From contig NC_088776.1 in NCBI RefSeq assembly GCF_954871325.1, positions 34,644,508 through 34,708,507 on the forward strand: 64,000 nucleotides of DNA, read 5' to 3'. The position numbers were made by a program, and so were the translations under genes. Numbering within the stretch: the first letter of the stretch is position 1; each line of letters opens with the position of its first letter. Source of the DNA: Gordionus sp. m RMFG-2023. Its lineage: Eukaryota; Nematomorpha; Gordioida; Chordodea; Parachordodidae. The notes beneath the pieces are model-generated. The model searched no databases. It saw only the letters and a list, made by a program, of their open reading frames with translations, and was not told where the DNA came from. Of this stretch, positions 1 to 11,423 are shown in pieces.

Positions 1-299
1 CGGCTCCCGAGCCTGACTGTATTTTAATTTTTTTAAACATATCCGAGCCGGGCCCAAAATTTTTTTTAAAAAAACACCCGGGCTGGCCCTGAAATTTTTT
101 TAAAGTAATATCCGGGCCGAGCTGTATATTTTAAAACTAAAAATTTGAAATCCCAAATATTAGCTATAAAAATCAAAAATAAATATAATTTATTTTAAAA
201 AAAATCGGGCCGGGCCTGAAAATTTTTTTAAAAAAATTGGGCCGAAAAATTTTTTTTTTTAAAATCTGGGCCTGCAAATGGTACCTCTGCAGGGCACTG
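1..299. mobile_element. hAT-type element end with GGCC-rich subterminal repeats (runs off the window)
   Basis: A stretch of repeated GGGCCGGGCC-like blocks separated by A/T runs ends in a terminus reading TGCAAATGGTACCTCTGCAG followed by GGCACTG. This matches, with a few changes, the reverse complement of the left end of the hAT element at 12579-13731, so both belong to one family. Only one end lies in the window, so no target duplication can be checked. The GC-rich blocks stand out sharply from the AT-rich surroundings. Confidence 0.65.
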
Positions 300-473
300 T
301 TATTCTTCTTAAAAAAAGAATGTTCTCTCATTAGTTTACTAATGGGAAGAGTTGCTAATATTATATAACCATTTTAATACATTGGGAATAATCTAAAATT
401 TGTTTGAAATAATGTAAAGCATCCATAGCACTTTTTGGGACTGTATCAACCATAGTTAATCTTTTAATCATAG

Positions 474-1122
474 TTATTCAGCTAATAAGGCATCATAAGA
501 TATTTTAACATCTTCGTGATAAAAATCTAACAAATATTTTTTTTTTCCATCACCATCTGAAAAAGGTTGGAAAGGCTTTTGTGGAAGTAATATATGCGGA
601 TTTGTAAGTGCTGCATGAAGAATTAAAAACCATTCATTTATTTGAGTTATAAATGTATCTAAGAGAGGGGCAATTTGTTTTATAATACTCTTCTACTGAT
701 CCTATATTAATGTTTTGACGATGAGCTTGCTTGCTGCAAGTCGAGGGGGGCAAATATTAAACACGTATAGCTCTGCTTTTGACTCAACAATAATACATAA
801 AATATAAAATTCTTCATCAACATTAGCTCTAATTTCCTTGAGTTCTAATAAAATGCTCTCCGCTATTCTCACCTTCTTAATCAAGTCAATGTCATGTTTT
901 TAAAAAGTATTACATAAAATAGTTGTATAATTAAATAATACATTCAATGAGAAAAAAAATTTGGAATAAGTATTGAATCCAATAATTTTCTTGCTTCTGA
1001 GGAAATATTTCTTTCAACCATTGTGATAATTCAACAATAGCATTAATAATCGGCTCTTCATACTCCATAAAAGCTGTTACTGCTTGATGGAGGAGACTCG
1101 ATTTCGTTGGGCAAGCTTGCAA
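474..1122 (-). pseudogene. Decayed unknown multi-copy gene fragment, copy 1
   Basis: The minus strand carries three open stretches in series (about 931-1122, 702-884 and 474-663) that look like one interrupted protein. The last reads LDTFITQINEWFLILHAAL, then a segment with TNPHILLPQKPF, then DVKISYDALLAE before a stop. A diverged second copy lies on the plus strand at 4557-4720 with AALTNLQILSPQSF and DVKVFHDALL. I do not recognise the family. Two decayed copies close together suggest a transposon-borne gene rather than a host gene, but no ends or catalytic motif are visible. Stops and frame changes separate the pieces, so it is not expected to be functional. Confidence 0.4.
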
Positions 1123-1901
1123 TTTCTTTCTCCCTGTTGGACATCAGAGATAATTATTATTTGATTAGAAATTTAGATAAATAATACGCCACTAAAATTT
1201 GTAAATAATAGGTAAATTACGCCAAGGAAAACTTGAAATCAAAATTAATTGATAAAATATAGTAGATGAATGTGATAAATAAATATAATTAAATATATAT
1301 ATGAGATAGGAATAAATATTAACAAATATAAATTAATATTAACAATAATATTTTTGAAAAATATAATCCGCCATCTGCATTTTTTGGCTTGGGGGGGGGG
1401 GGGATTTTGTCCCCCTGCCCCCCCCAACCCGCTGCGTACGCTAATGAAGTAATAATATGAAAAGGTCGATAGTACTGTTTAAAATATAACTAAAAAATTC
1501 AAAAATATAGTTTTTCATATTTTATAAAAAAAATTGGTATATTGTGCCCCTCGTAAATTTAAAAGTAGTTGCAGCCACGTATGCAGCAAGAGATACAGGA
1601 AGATGACCCCTATCCAGAACCAAAAATATAGATATCGGCTAAAATATTTTTCAAAATTTACATTTACACATTCACAGGTATAAATACACTACTAATTTTA
1701 TCATTAATATCTTCCTTGACGTTAAAATTTCCCTAACTTGAAATTTTTCACTGTAAAATTAAAGTAAAATGTTTCAAAAAAATAGCATCGATATGATTAA
1801 CACTATGAGAATAGCTGAAAGCATTATATTGGGACTTAAAAAATTAGGGCAAATGTTGGTGTGGTTAAATAGTTGATTTTACATGAACATGACCCTGGTT
1901 T

Positions 1902-1987
1902 TAGGTCGAAAAAATAAACCAGAACCAACCCCAGGTAGATCTGGTTAACCAAATCCATAGACTCGAGCACCAACACAAAACCAACTT
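1902..1987. repeat. Inverted repeat arm (left), GGTTGGTTCTGG family
   Basis: This arm of about 86 bases is the diverged reverse complement of 4267-4355. The shared core carries CCAGAACCAACC, a CCAAATCCATAGAC block and GAGCACCAAC. The arms lie 2.3 kb apart in opposite orientation. They could be the subterminal parts of one element or two solo copies of a repeat. No target duplication was found. Confidence 0.55.
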
Positions 1988-2776
1988 CTTAGAATATTTT
2001 ATTGCGAATATTCTGCTAAAAATTGTTTCTATAATCTGAAAATATTGTATAATTTTTACTTTAAACTAGCAATTCGGGTGGCGAACTCAAGTTGTGATCG
2101 GGAACCCAAATAAAAAACTAGAGGACGAATAGTTTAATATTCACATTATCGTATTAAAAAAAGAATGATCCTTATTTTTTATAAAACGTTCTTATCTTGA
2201 GATAAAAATATTTGATAATTTTTACTTTACATAGTCGCAAACTCGAGTTGATCGATAAACCAATTTAAAAACTAGAGGTAGAGTAGTTCAATTCAATAAT
2301 AATTAAATATATAGTATCGAATTCGAAATAATTATCTTCTAGGACCGGGCTAACTTTATTATAAGAATTTAACGGTTTTTAGATATCTATAATTTATGTA
2401 TGATCAAAAAATGCGGGTAATATGTTTATTTAATCAGTAATTTTCGGGGTCTGACCTAAAGTAGTAAAAATTGGATTAGGCTCTAGTGAGTTGGCTTTGG
2501 CTTGAGTTGGAATCGTCCTATTATTTGGCTCTAATTAGTTGGTCCAATAGTTGGCTTGAATTTAATTTTGAGCCGAAAATGTATTTATTTGTTATTTTTT
2601 TTTTCCGGTCATGGGATACTTTATTTGAATATTTACTGATATGATATGATGTCAAAATATATTAGCAAATAATTAATTTTTTAAAAAGGTAAAATAAATA
2701 AAGGTGAAAAATTGTAGAAATATAATTTACGGGAAAGGATAGGGGATAAAAAAAATGAAGCTTGGAAAATGGGAGG

Positions 2777-3080
2777 TTATTCAATGGAAGAGATGAAGCT
2801 TAGATAGTTGGAACGAATGATGGCGGTAGCAAGTCTTTGGCGTAAGAAGAGGGATTCCTTTGGCTGGTCGGTTTTTTCGCGGATCCGCTTGCCTAAATCT
2901 TTGAAAAAACGTTGAGCCTTGCTACCGAAGGTGGTGAGAATGGTGCAGGCGATGGGTATGAATAAGAAAGAAGGGTCTAAGGAACTGTACTTTATGGTTT
3001 TGCGGGATTCAGCGAGGGCGAGGGCATCGACGTTATGGTTAGAAGGTGCATTTGGGTCAATGCAGGTGAAGATTTAACCT
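2777..3080 (-). pseudogene. C-terminal relic of a non-LTR reverse-transcriptase-type protein family
   Basis: The minus strand encodes about 95 residues, including DALALAESRKTIKYSSL, SFLFIPIACTILTTFGSKA, FFKDLGKRIREKT and LRQRLATAIIRSN, then a stop at 2777. From memory, this pattern (AA..E..K..KY..L, F.PI...T.G.....A..F..DL..R, QR...AI.R.N) is the C-terminal tail of a widespread family of retroelement-encoded reverse transcriptase proteins in invertebrates. The segment is less AT-rich than its flanks and a stop lies directly upstream. The relic at 14461-14760 looks like the preceding part of the same type of protein. There are no intact neighbours, so this is a dead fragment. Confidence 0.55.
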
Positions 3081-4266
3081 TAATTCGTTAATGATTACGA
3101 GAAAAATTAATTGCTTAAAATACAACCGAAAATTGCTTTCCCATCAAAATATTTTGCTATCTTGGCTATCCAAAAAATTTCAAGAACCTGAATTATATAC
3201 CCTCTAGCGAGTAGTTCAAGCTGATTTTTACTCGAATATCGATGGAAAGATCCTTCAGTGCACTACTATTAAATAACATTACGAACTAGATTGGACAAAT
3301 GTACTCGATATTTTAATCATCAATAATAAAAATTTGTTAAAAAGTTATCTTTTGAGTTTTGATATTCATTTTGAATTGAATCATTTATTAATATTTGTGA
3401 ATAGTTTATTGACATAGAATAAATAAAATAATTTTAATGAAATTGTTACTTAAGGGATACTAATTTTGAAATGACATTATCAAAAAAAAATGGGACAGAC
3501 ATTTTTCGATCTCCTTAATTTAAAATTTTTTTTTTAAATCCAAATTAACTCGGATTTTGGCAATAATAATTTTTTTTGCTTAAAAGAAATATAGAATGTC
3601 AATAATGATTAAATTTCAGAAAATATTGTACTTTTTAACACTCTAAAAAAAATTTTTGGAATGGATCTATAAAAAAAACATCTCCGATCATTGTGTAAAA
3701 AGGAAATAGAAATTTTAAAAAGTATTTAATATATCAAAACATTAATTTACTATTAGGTATTCCAAAATTTTATTATGAGAGTTTTGATGGAATTTTTACG
3801 GGTCAATAAATTAAAAATAAATAAAAAATAGATCTTATCACTTGACAAACCATGATATTTTTTTTAACAAAACAATTATTTATTTTTATAAAGATAATTA
3901 GAAATTTAAAAAAATTGGGTAGATTTATGTACAAAATACTAGTTTGATTTTCTGAAATTTTTTTTAATTCTTCTAAATTATAATTAATTGATTATGAATT
4001 TAAATTATATATTCAATTGTTCACCATGACTAGTAGTACTTATAAAATGAAAATGTTAATGTTAAAACACATTTTTATAACAATGTTAAAAATTAAAATA
4101 AATAAAATAATTCCTTTCTCATTATTTTAATTTTTATTCTATCTGGGTGTAAGCTAGAGCAATAAGTAAAATAAAAATATATAAAATAATTATATAGATT
4201 TTACTTTAACCAGTAAAATAGGCCCATATTTTATATCAAAAAAATATTATAAATGTTATATTAATA

Positions 4267-4355
4267 AGTTGGTTTTGGGTTGGTGCTCGGGTCTATGGAT
4301 TTGGTTGACCAGATCGACCTATTTGGCTGGGTTGGTTCTGGTTCATTTTTCGACC
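4267..4355. repeat. Inverted repeat arm (right), GGTTGGTTCTGG family
   Basis: Partner of 1902-1987 in opposite orientation. It reads GGTTTTGGGTTGGTGCTCGG, then a CTATGGATTTGG block, then GGTTGGTTCTGG and a TTTTTCGACC end. The arms differ at several positions and by small gaps, which argues for an old insertion. Confidence 0.55.
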
Positions 4356-4556
4356 AAAAATCATTCTAATTCGAACCAACCAAGTAATTGAATGTCGATT
4401 TTCATTAACTATATCAATGTTGAGTCAAAATGAATTTAATATTTATCTTCCAAGACTCGCATCTTATCGTTCCAATATTAATACGGGTCAGTCGAAAAAT
4501 ACCATAGAATAAATCTCTTTACCTCTCTCTTGTATACTTTTATAACAAAAATGAAT

Positions 4557-4720
4557 GAAAGGTTTTTAATTAATCAGGCAGCACTTACAAATCTGCAAAT
4601 ATTGTCACCGCAATCCTTCCTAATTTATTTCTAATCTTGTTAGAGAAAAATTAATTATTTGGCAGATTTTTGATGGATGTTAAAGTATTCCATGATGCAT
4701 TACTATTATTGCAAATTATA
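4557..4720 (+). pseudogene. Decayed unknown multi-copy gene fragment, copy 2
   Basis: A short plus-strand stretch resembles the minus-strand fragment at 474-663: GCAGCACTTACAAATC near its start in both, and residues AALTNLQILSPQSF and DVKVFHDALL against AALTNPHILLPQKPF and DVKISYDALL. It is interrupted by stops and frame changes. I do not recognise the family. Confidence 0.35.
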
Positions 4721-4862
4721 GTATAAAAGGTAAAATATGATTGATAATGTTCCAAAAAATTAATTTTAAAATTTAAGACTTAATCTAATGTATTATTATA
4801 TATTTTTCTAACAATAAATGAACATTTCCTTTTTTAACAAGTATTAATACATACCTGATAAC

Positions 4863-5370
4863 TAGTGTTGTTAATAGCTCGACTTCAGCCGATTTTTAAA
4901 AATTAGAAAATAATGCCGATGCCTCGAGATTTCAAAAAATAATTAATGGATAGATCTTCTAATAGATGCCCAAACTAGAGATGTGCAATGGGCGGGTCAC
5001 CCGCCTGCTTAAATTTTTTTTTAATTTACCCACCCGGTTATTTATCTATAAGTCTTGTTTAACTCTCCAGCCCGCCTAATGTTTAAAATTATTTTAATGC
5101 TGAGTTGGTTATTTATTAATTTTGATGTATTTTTAATTAAACATATATTATATGCAATATTATGAAATAAAACTACTGAAAAATAGTAAAAATTCCCCCG
5201 CCCAAGCTCGGTCATTACTTTAGATATTTTACCAGACCCGTATTGGCAAGTTAAAAACCCGTCCATTGCAGACCTCTAAGGAAAATGTCCAAGTTCGCGT
5301 AATATTTTTCTGGATAATAAATTTTAGTTGCTTTAAAAATCGGCTCTATTTGAGCCGTTTAACAATATTA
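4863..5370 (+). mobile_element. hAT-type MITE, TAGTGTTGTTAA family, copy a (interrupted)
   Basis: It begins TAGTGTTGTTAATAGCTCG and ends with GAGCCGTTTAACAATATTA, the inverted-repeat ends of a family seen at least five times in this window. About 200 bases belong to the MITE. The rest is a second element of 303 bases (4976-5278) inserted near its middle. No clear 8-base duplication remains around this copy. Confidence 0.7.
4976..5278. mobile_element. Small inverted-repeat element TAGAGRTSTGCAATGG, nested in the MITE
   Basis: The ends are TAGAGATGTGCAATGGGCGG on the left and, read in reverse complement, TAGAGGTCTGCAATGGACGG on the right, giving about 20 bases of imperfect inverted repeat. The inside is AT-rich with GGCGGG and CCCGCC blocks. 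It splits the older MITE at 4863-5370, so it inserted later. A larger relative lies in an annexin B intron at about 26765-27397. Confidence 0.65.
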
Positions 5371-5490
5371 CTAAGGAGTTCTACCTCTGAAAATAGATCG
5401 GATGGGTGTTAGCCCTTCTTAATATAAACAGGGATCCCAAGAATATTGAATTTTATATTATAAATTTAAAATATGCTTCTTAATTATATT

Positions 5491-5705
5491 TTTTAAAACG
5501 ACTCGATTTGAGCTGATTTTTAAAAAACCGCTAATTTAATATTTTATCCAGGAAAATATTATAAGCCGGAATATTTTGTTCCTACATGGCACAAAAGCTT
5601 GAATACCTATTAGCGAAATCGAGGTTTAGGCAATGGTTTTCTGGCTAAAATATTGAGTTAGTCGTTTTTAAAAATTGACTCAAATCGAGCAGTATAACTA
5701 CACTA
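5491..5705 (-). mobile_element. hAT-type MITE, TAGTGTTGTTAA family, copy b (decayed)
   Basis: A diverged copy in reverse orientation. Its inner blocks TTGAGTTAGTCGTTTTTAAAA and GACTCGATTTGAGC match the family, but the terminal bases are worn and no target duplication is visible. Confidence 0.55.
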
Positions 5706-5985
5706 ATTTTTAGATACACAATATTTTTTTCATGAATATTTTGGAATTTTATAAATGCAATAATTTTTATGAATATTTTGAGCATTAATCTATATTTTCA
5801 ATATTTTTTTTAAAATATAATTTAAATTTATATATCAAATTTTATATATTTAAAAAATTTATCCTTTTTTACAATGTCCTTTCGAGACATTATTTTATAT
5901 GATTCATACGCCGATTATATATATTTAATATTTTATAAATAATTTATATTTATTAGAAATTGTATTTTATAGTCATTATCATTAG

Positions 5986-6200
5986 TAGTGTTGTTAAATG
6001 GCTCGTTTGATTCGATTTTTAAAAACGGCTAACTCAAGATTTTAACCATAAAAATATTGCCTATGAAATTTCACTAATAGATGTCCAAACCTTTGTGCCA
6101 TCTATGATCAAAATATTGACTTGCGTTATATTTTTCCTGATAAAATATTGAGTCGGCCGTTTTTAAAAATCGGCTTAAATAGAGCAGTTCATTAACACTA
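5986..6200 (+). mobile_element. hAT-type MITE, TAGTGTTGTTAA family, copy c
   Basis: It runs from TAGTGTTGTTAAATGGCTCG to CATTAACACTA, with the family's internal AACGGCTAACTCAA and ATTGAGTCGGCCG blocks. The 8 bases flanking it, ATCATTAG and GTCACTAG, agree at six positions. This fits a worn 8-base target duplication. Confidence 0.7.
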
Positions 6201-7768
6201 GTCACTAGTCTTAATAAATCTATGAAACTTAAATTATTCTTAAATGACTCCTAGAATAATTTGTATAAATAAATTTAATTATTACTCCCTCACACACATC
6301 AAATTACTGCATATGCGTTTGAATAGTTGATGTACCCTATCCTTCCTCGTTGTAGAAATCACTGATCGGGGTTATTTCCCTCCCCCATCCACATTTACAT
6401 CAAAAATTAATGTTAATGTCTTTTTAATGTCATAAAATGTTATTATAAGTTTATGCTGCAGAATGCATTTTTTTAAAATTGATTTTCTATCAAAATAATC
6501 AAAGGAAAGTTAGACCATATAAAGCGATGAAAAATATAAGATTGAATTAAATGGACGTCTCTTCTCTACGGTTTTCGGCTAGTTTTTATTTCTTCCTCTG
6601 CAAAATATATTTTTTAAAATACCAATTTTATTATTAAAAAAGATATATATTTATCCATGGGTCATGAAGGCCCATCTGCAATGGTATCAACGCTTATTAT
6701 TCAATTATTATAGGCTTTAGCGTTTTAATTTCAGACCCATATATCTCTTAGTATTTCTCCGTTCTAATGTTTCCACTATTTTTGCATTTTCATTTATTTA
6801 AAAAAATATTCCAAAAAACTTTGTGCATGGAATAAATATTAATGATTGAAAATATGGTGATAAAATCAAAAACGATATTTCAATGATGAATTCTTGGTGG
6901 GAGCCTCCTAGTGGCTCTTGATATAATTGGAACTTTTTTACTTGGAAAAATTATTTATACCAAACTTGGCCTTAGTCCATATTTTCAAATTATAAGATTG
7001 GAATTTTCTCTCCTCATATAAAATTTCTTTTGGGGTAAATATCTGCAAGAATTTCCAATAATAGCATAATATTTTTTAACTAATTTTCTGAAATAATCGA
7101 TTTGATAGCATTTTTATTCTTTGATGAACATAAACATGAAGCTTCTACTTGACTTCTCAATATACGAAGAAAGAATGGGATCTTTCCCTGATATCGATAC
7201 CCTAGTTAATACAAATTCATATTCTCAAGAAAATGTAACAGACATCATTTCTCCATTGTTAATTGTACAAAGGCCATCTAACATCAAAGTGCCATAAATA
7301 AGGTAGGTAAAAAAAATAGGTCAAGGGGCAGGAAATTCTCCCTCTATATAAACTTTTTTAGATGTGTCCCATCTAGGATCTTAAATTATTTTTGATAAGT
7401 ATTAATTACCTTAAAAATATTAAATGGGTATTGTATCCAGGGCTGTGAACCCTCCTTCTAAAAAAGTGTCCAGGTTTGGGTTCTGGTTCAGTGAAATATC
7501 TCTGAACCTTTATCAAGAAATTGGTATAATTTATTTACAGATTTTTTAAAAAAATATGGTCTAGCATTTTTAAAATGGATGATATATCCGATTTAAAAAA
7601 AAGAAATTAGATTTATATGGTAATTCAAAACATGAGACCTTTTTGGTAGTTTGTTGAAAGTAATATAAAAGTAGAGGAAAAACAGACTTGTATCATATCC
7701 AGCCAAATAAAGCTAAATATATTCATTATCTTGGTTTATTTAAAAAATGACTTATAATCTTTTTCAGC
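6201..7768. other. AT-rich stretch with no recognised gene
   Basis: No coding signal was recognised on either strand. Around 7438-7510 there is a worn GGGCTGTGAACCC...GGTTTGGGTTCTGGTTCAG block that resembles the end of the GGTTCGG-rich element at 30458-31316, probably a solo fragment. Confidence 0.5.
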
Positions 7769-10039
7769 AATAATGATTTTAAAAATATAAGTTATATGTC
7801 AATTTATAACTCTATTAAGGGTCTTTTATTGAATATTAAAATTTTTTTCAATATAATATTGTTGCGGTTTTTATTTAAGTTATAAATTTTAAACATAAAA
7901 ACTCCAAGTGTTTCGCTTTCCAAATTTTTTTGAATTTAATATTTTCTTATTCTCTAACCTTATATCTATTCATAAAAAAAATTTAAACTTGGGACAGCCA
8001 TGGGTTTTTTAGTTATTGCGATTTAAAAAATCAAAAAATAAATAATATTTTCAAAAATAGATGGCGCTCATATATAAAATAACGCGTTTTGTTAAAATTA
8101 TTATTTTTTTTAAACTTTTTTCCATTTTAAACATAAATAATAAGATTTTCCAGCATTAATATTATGAAAATATATTATTTAGATCAATTGATAGACTTAC
8201 TTATTATTATTATTACTTTATTGATAACTTGTAAAAATTATTAGTTTTTATAATAAATGATTAATTTCCTAAAAAGATAGTTACAATTCCTATATAAGAA
8301 AATATAATTAATTTCTGAAAGATAATAACAAGTTTTCATGCACCTGCCTTGATATTAATTAATTTTTATTTTACAAATATTTCAATATTAATTTTTTCTT
8401 AAAATTATTTATGTATAAATATAAATGTGCAAATCCTTTTAAAGAATCTAAACACTTTTATTGTAAAAAGAACCTGCGTAAAGTTACGACGTGGATGACA
8501 CAATTTCCAAACATTGAGGCGGAACACTATATTTGTGATAAATGTCGTAAGCGTTTATCACAAAAAAATATTGAAAATATAAATTCTGATAGCGAATATG
8601 TAAATAATATCCCCACAGCATCCGCATCAATAGATACAATCAATTAAACCTTAAACGAAATTGGAATATCTCCTATTAAGAAAAAAAAACTAGCTGAAAA
8701 AAATTATCCAAAAAAAAAGATAGCAAAAATATCAAAAGCTCTTTCAGATATAATAATTAACAATCCAGAATCGGACACAAAAGACAATAATGATATACTC
8801 AACAATATGAAATTACATTATCCTAATTTATCTAAAAATAAAAAAATATCAATTGCTGACCATTCTGCCTCCTAATTGGAGTGCAAATAAAATAAAAACG
8901 GAATTCAACGCTACATATCATATGGCATATAATTCCAAAATCATTTTAAAAGAAAAGGGGATTCTTTCAACTCCAAATCGAAAGCCTGCAAAATATCTCA
9001 ATCAAAACAGTTGATATTGTTAAAAGTTTTTTTTTGCAGTGATAAAGTTAGTAGGGTATTACCAGGAAAAAAAGATTGCTTATCTATCATTGAAAAGGGG
9101 GAACGAGTGAACGCTCAAAAAAGGCTAGTTCTTAATAATTTAAAAGAATTATATAGTCATTTTAAGGAGAGTAATTCAAGCATAACAATTGGATTTTCGA
9201 AATTCGCAAGCTTAAGACCAAAAAATTGCATATTGGCAGGGGCTATCGGAACACATAGTGTATGCGTTTGTAGCATACACCAGAATATTAACTAATGATT
9301 TTAGGCTGTGAATTAGCAACATTGACTAAAAATGGTGAGGATATATTAACAACTTATAGAGATGTTATAGGCAGAATGATTTGCAACCTCCCATTACCAA
9401 CCTGTTATTTTGGTGACTGTAGCGAGTGTCCTGGCTCGACACTCTTAAAAGAACGCATTGAAAAATTATTTATAAAAAATGATATAGCTCTTATTACGTT
9501 TAAACAATGGGTTTCGGTAGATAGAACAACTCTGGAGACTATTTCTCAATCTTCAGACGAATTTATTAATTAAGTAATATCTTTCATGAATTTTTATTTA
9601 TCTATTATATTTACAAATTAATAAAATAATTTTACGAAATTTAAAATTATTAATGCTGGAAAACCTTATTATTTATGTTTAAAATGGAAAAAAGTTTAAA
9701 AAAAATAATAATTTTAACAAAACGCGTTATTTTATAAAGGAGCCCCATCTATTTTTGAAAATAATATTTATTTTTTGATTTTTTAAATCGCAATAACTAA
9801 AAACCCATGGCTGTCCCAAGTTTAAATTTTTTTTATGAATAGATATAAGGTTAGAGAATAAGAAAATATTAAATTCAAAAAAATTTGGAAAGCGAAACAC
9901 TTGGAGTTTTCATGTTTAAAATTTATAACTTAAATAAAAATCGCAACAATATTATTTTGAAAAAATTTTTAATATCCAATAAAAGGCCCTTAATAGAGTT
10001 ATAAATTGACATATAACTTATATTTTTAAAATCATTATT
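7769..10039 (+). mobile_element. DNA transposon with about 390-base inverted terminal repeats
   Basis: The left arm (about 7769-8163) and right arm (about 9647-10039) are near-identical reverse complements. They share, for example, AACTTGGGACAGCCATGG, AACGCGTTTTGTT and a TTTTCCAGCATTAAT inner border. Between them is a single plus-strand protein-coding relic (8411-9573). Long inverted ends around one gene are the layout of a DNA transposon. The superfamily is unclear, since the protein has no DDE signature that I can place. Outside both arms identity stops abruptly. No target duplication was made out. Whether 10040-10330 belongs to the element is unknown. Confidence 0.8.
8411..9573 (+). pseudogene. 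Transposon-encoded protein, C..C zinc-finger-like N-terminus and SKFASLRPK/GTHSVCVC region, broken
   Basis: The N-terminal part has KCANPFK, then KKNLRKVTTWM and HYICDKCRKRLS, a probable zinc-binding unit. Downstream come LPPNWSANKIKTEF and KEKGILSTPNRKP, then VSRVLPGKKDCLSI, QKRLVLNNLKELY, IGFSKFASLRPKNC, GTHSVCVCSIHQN, CYFGDCSECPG and FKQWVSVDRTTLETI. From memory, the same order of motifs occurs in uncharacterised repetitive proteins of insects, cnidarians and other animals. It is interrupted by one stop near 8645 and by about three frame changes, one near 8870, one near 9010 and one at 9293-9297. It is therefore dead as it stands. It lies exactly between the inverted arms, which supports a role in the element's own transposition. 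That role is inference. Confidence 0.65.
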
Positions 10040-10791
10040 TTTTAACTTATCTTAATTTTAAAAAATCGCATTTTTCGAAAAAACGTCATTTTTGGCACTT
10101 TTGACCATTCATATCTCAGGAACTATGAGTACTAGGAAGCTAAAATTTTGGATTCGATGCTTTCTAATGATATTCTCTCAGTATACAAAATTTTATCGTT
10201 AAAAAGGTTGAGCCGAAAAGTTATCGATTTTGTATGGAATTACCCCAACAATATTATCAGTAAAGTATTTAGGGGACCTGTTTTAAGAATTGACCTGGCC
10301 CCAGAATTATTTTTTCAAATCTTACATTTAGATTTCTTTTTTTGTTAATTTAGATTGAATTTTTATTTTTTAGCAAATTTTAGATTATGCTTAAAGGGTC
10401 CCAAAACAAAATCCTGGATATTCCATTGCACATAATCTATAATTAAATTTTATTATAGCTCTAAATTAATATGATAAATAATTAAAATATCTATTTGTAA
10501 TAAGTAAATTATTAAAACAAAAATGTTAGTTTGGGATAGATGGGATGTGTCCTGTCTAAGGTATGGTATCTTTGGACTTCTCCTATCAGGTCATCTTGGG
10601 ATGTGTCCCTTCCAGAAATAAAAAAATGACATATGACATTTTCTAACTATAAACAAGATAAATGGTAAGCATTAAGTAGGAGTTTGAAATTACTTTTTAT
10701 TATATATTTTACATTTTTATTCCTTTTATTTTATCTTCCATTTTTTAATTATAAAAAAAATTGTAAAAGGCTACATCAGGGTCTGGCATAG

Positions 10792-10996
10792 TAGTGTTGT
10801 TAAAAGGCACGATTTGAGCCGATTTTTAAAAATGGCTAACTCAATATTTTCGCCAGAAAAATATTGTCTAAGCCTCGAGATTTTATTAATAGGTTCAAAC
10901 CTTTGTGCTACCTATGAGCAAAATCTTAAGGCTTGCATAATATTGTTCCTAATAGCCGTTTTTAAAAATCAGCAAATGAGTTGTTTAACAACACTA
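10792..10996 (+). mobile_element. hAT-type MITE, TAGTGTTGTTAA family, copy d, with target duplication
   Basis: Ends TAGTGTTGTTAAAAGGC and GTTTAACAACACTA are good inverted repeats. Flanking 8-mers TGGCATAG and TTGCATAG match at seven of eight positions, an 8-base target duplication as made by hAT transposases. It lies just downstream of the last CDT2-like exon found. Confidence 0.8.
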
Positions 10997-11423
10997 TTGC
11001 ATAGTCTGTTTTGTAGGCTAAAATATACCATTCTTTTAGTTTTTTTAAACATTATAAATAAATTGAATTTTTTTCTTTTAATAATGCATTAATGAATTAT
11101 ATATAAAATAAAAATAATGTATAAACAATAAATATATAAGATTATATATGGTTTTTTGAAAATATTGGCTTGATCCAATATGTTTTAAAATACTTTATTG
11201 TTCCCATTTTGATCAATATTTAATATTGGCCCAGTCTAGTATAAATATTGTGATAAAAACTTATCAAAGTAATAAATAAGAAAAAAATGATATTTATCTA
11301 TAAGTGTTTTAATTTCAAATTACAGATTTCTAAGAAATTAAACCTAATTTCACATAAAAAACACATAATGGAATAATATCAAATAATGTGGTAGATTCAA
11401 GAAATAATATCAATGAAAATTAC

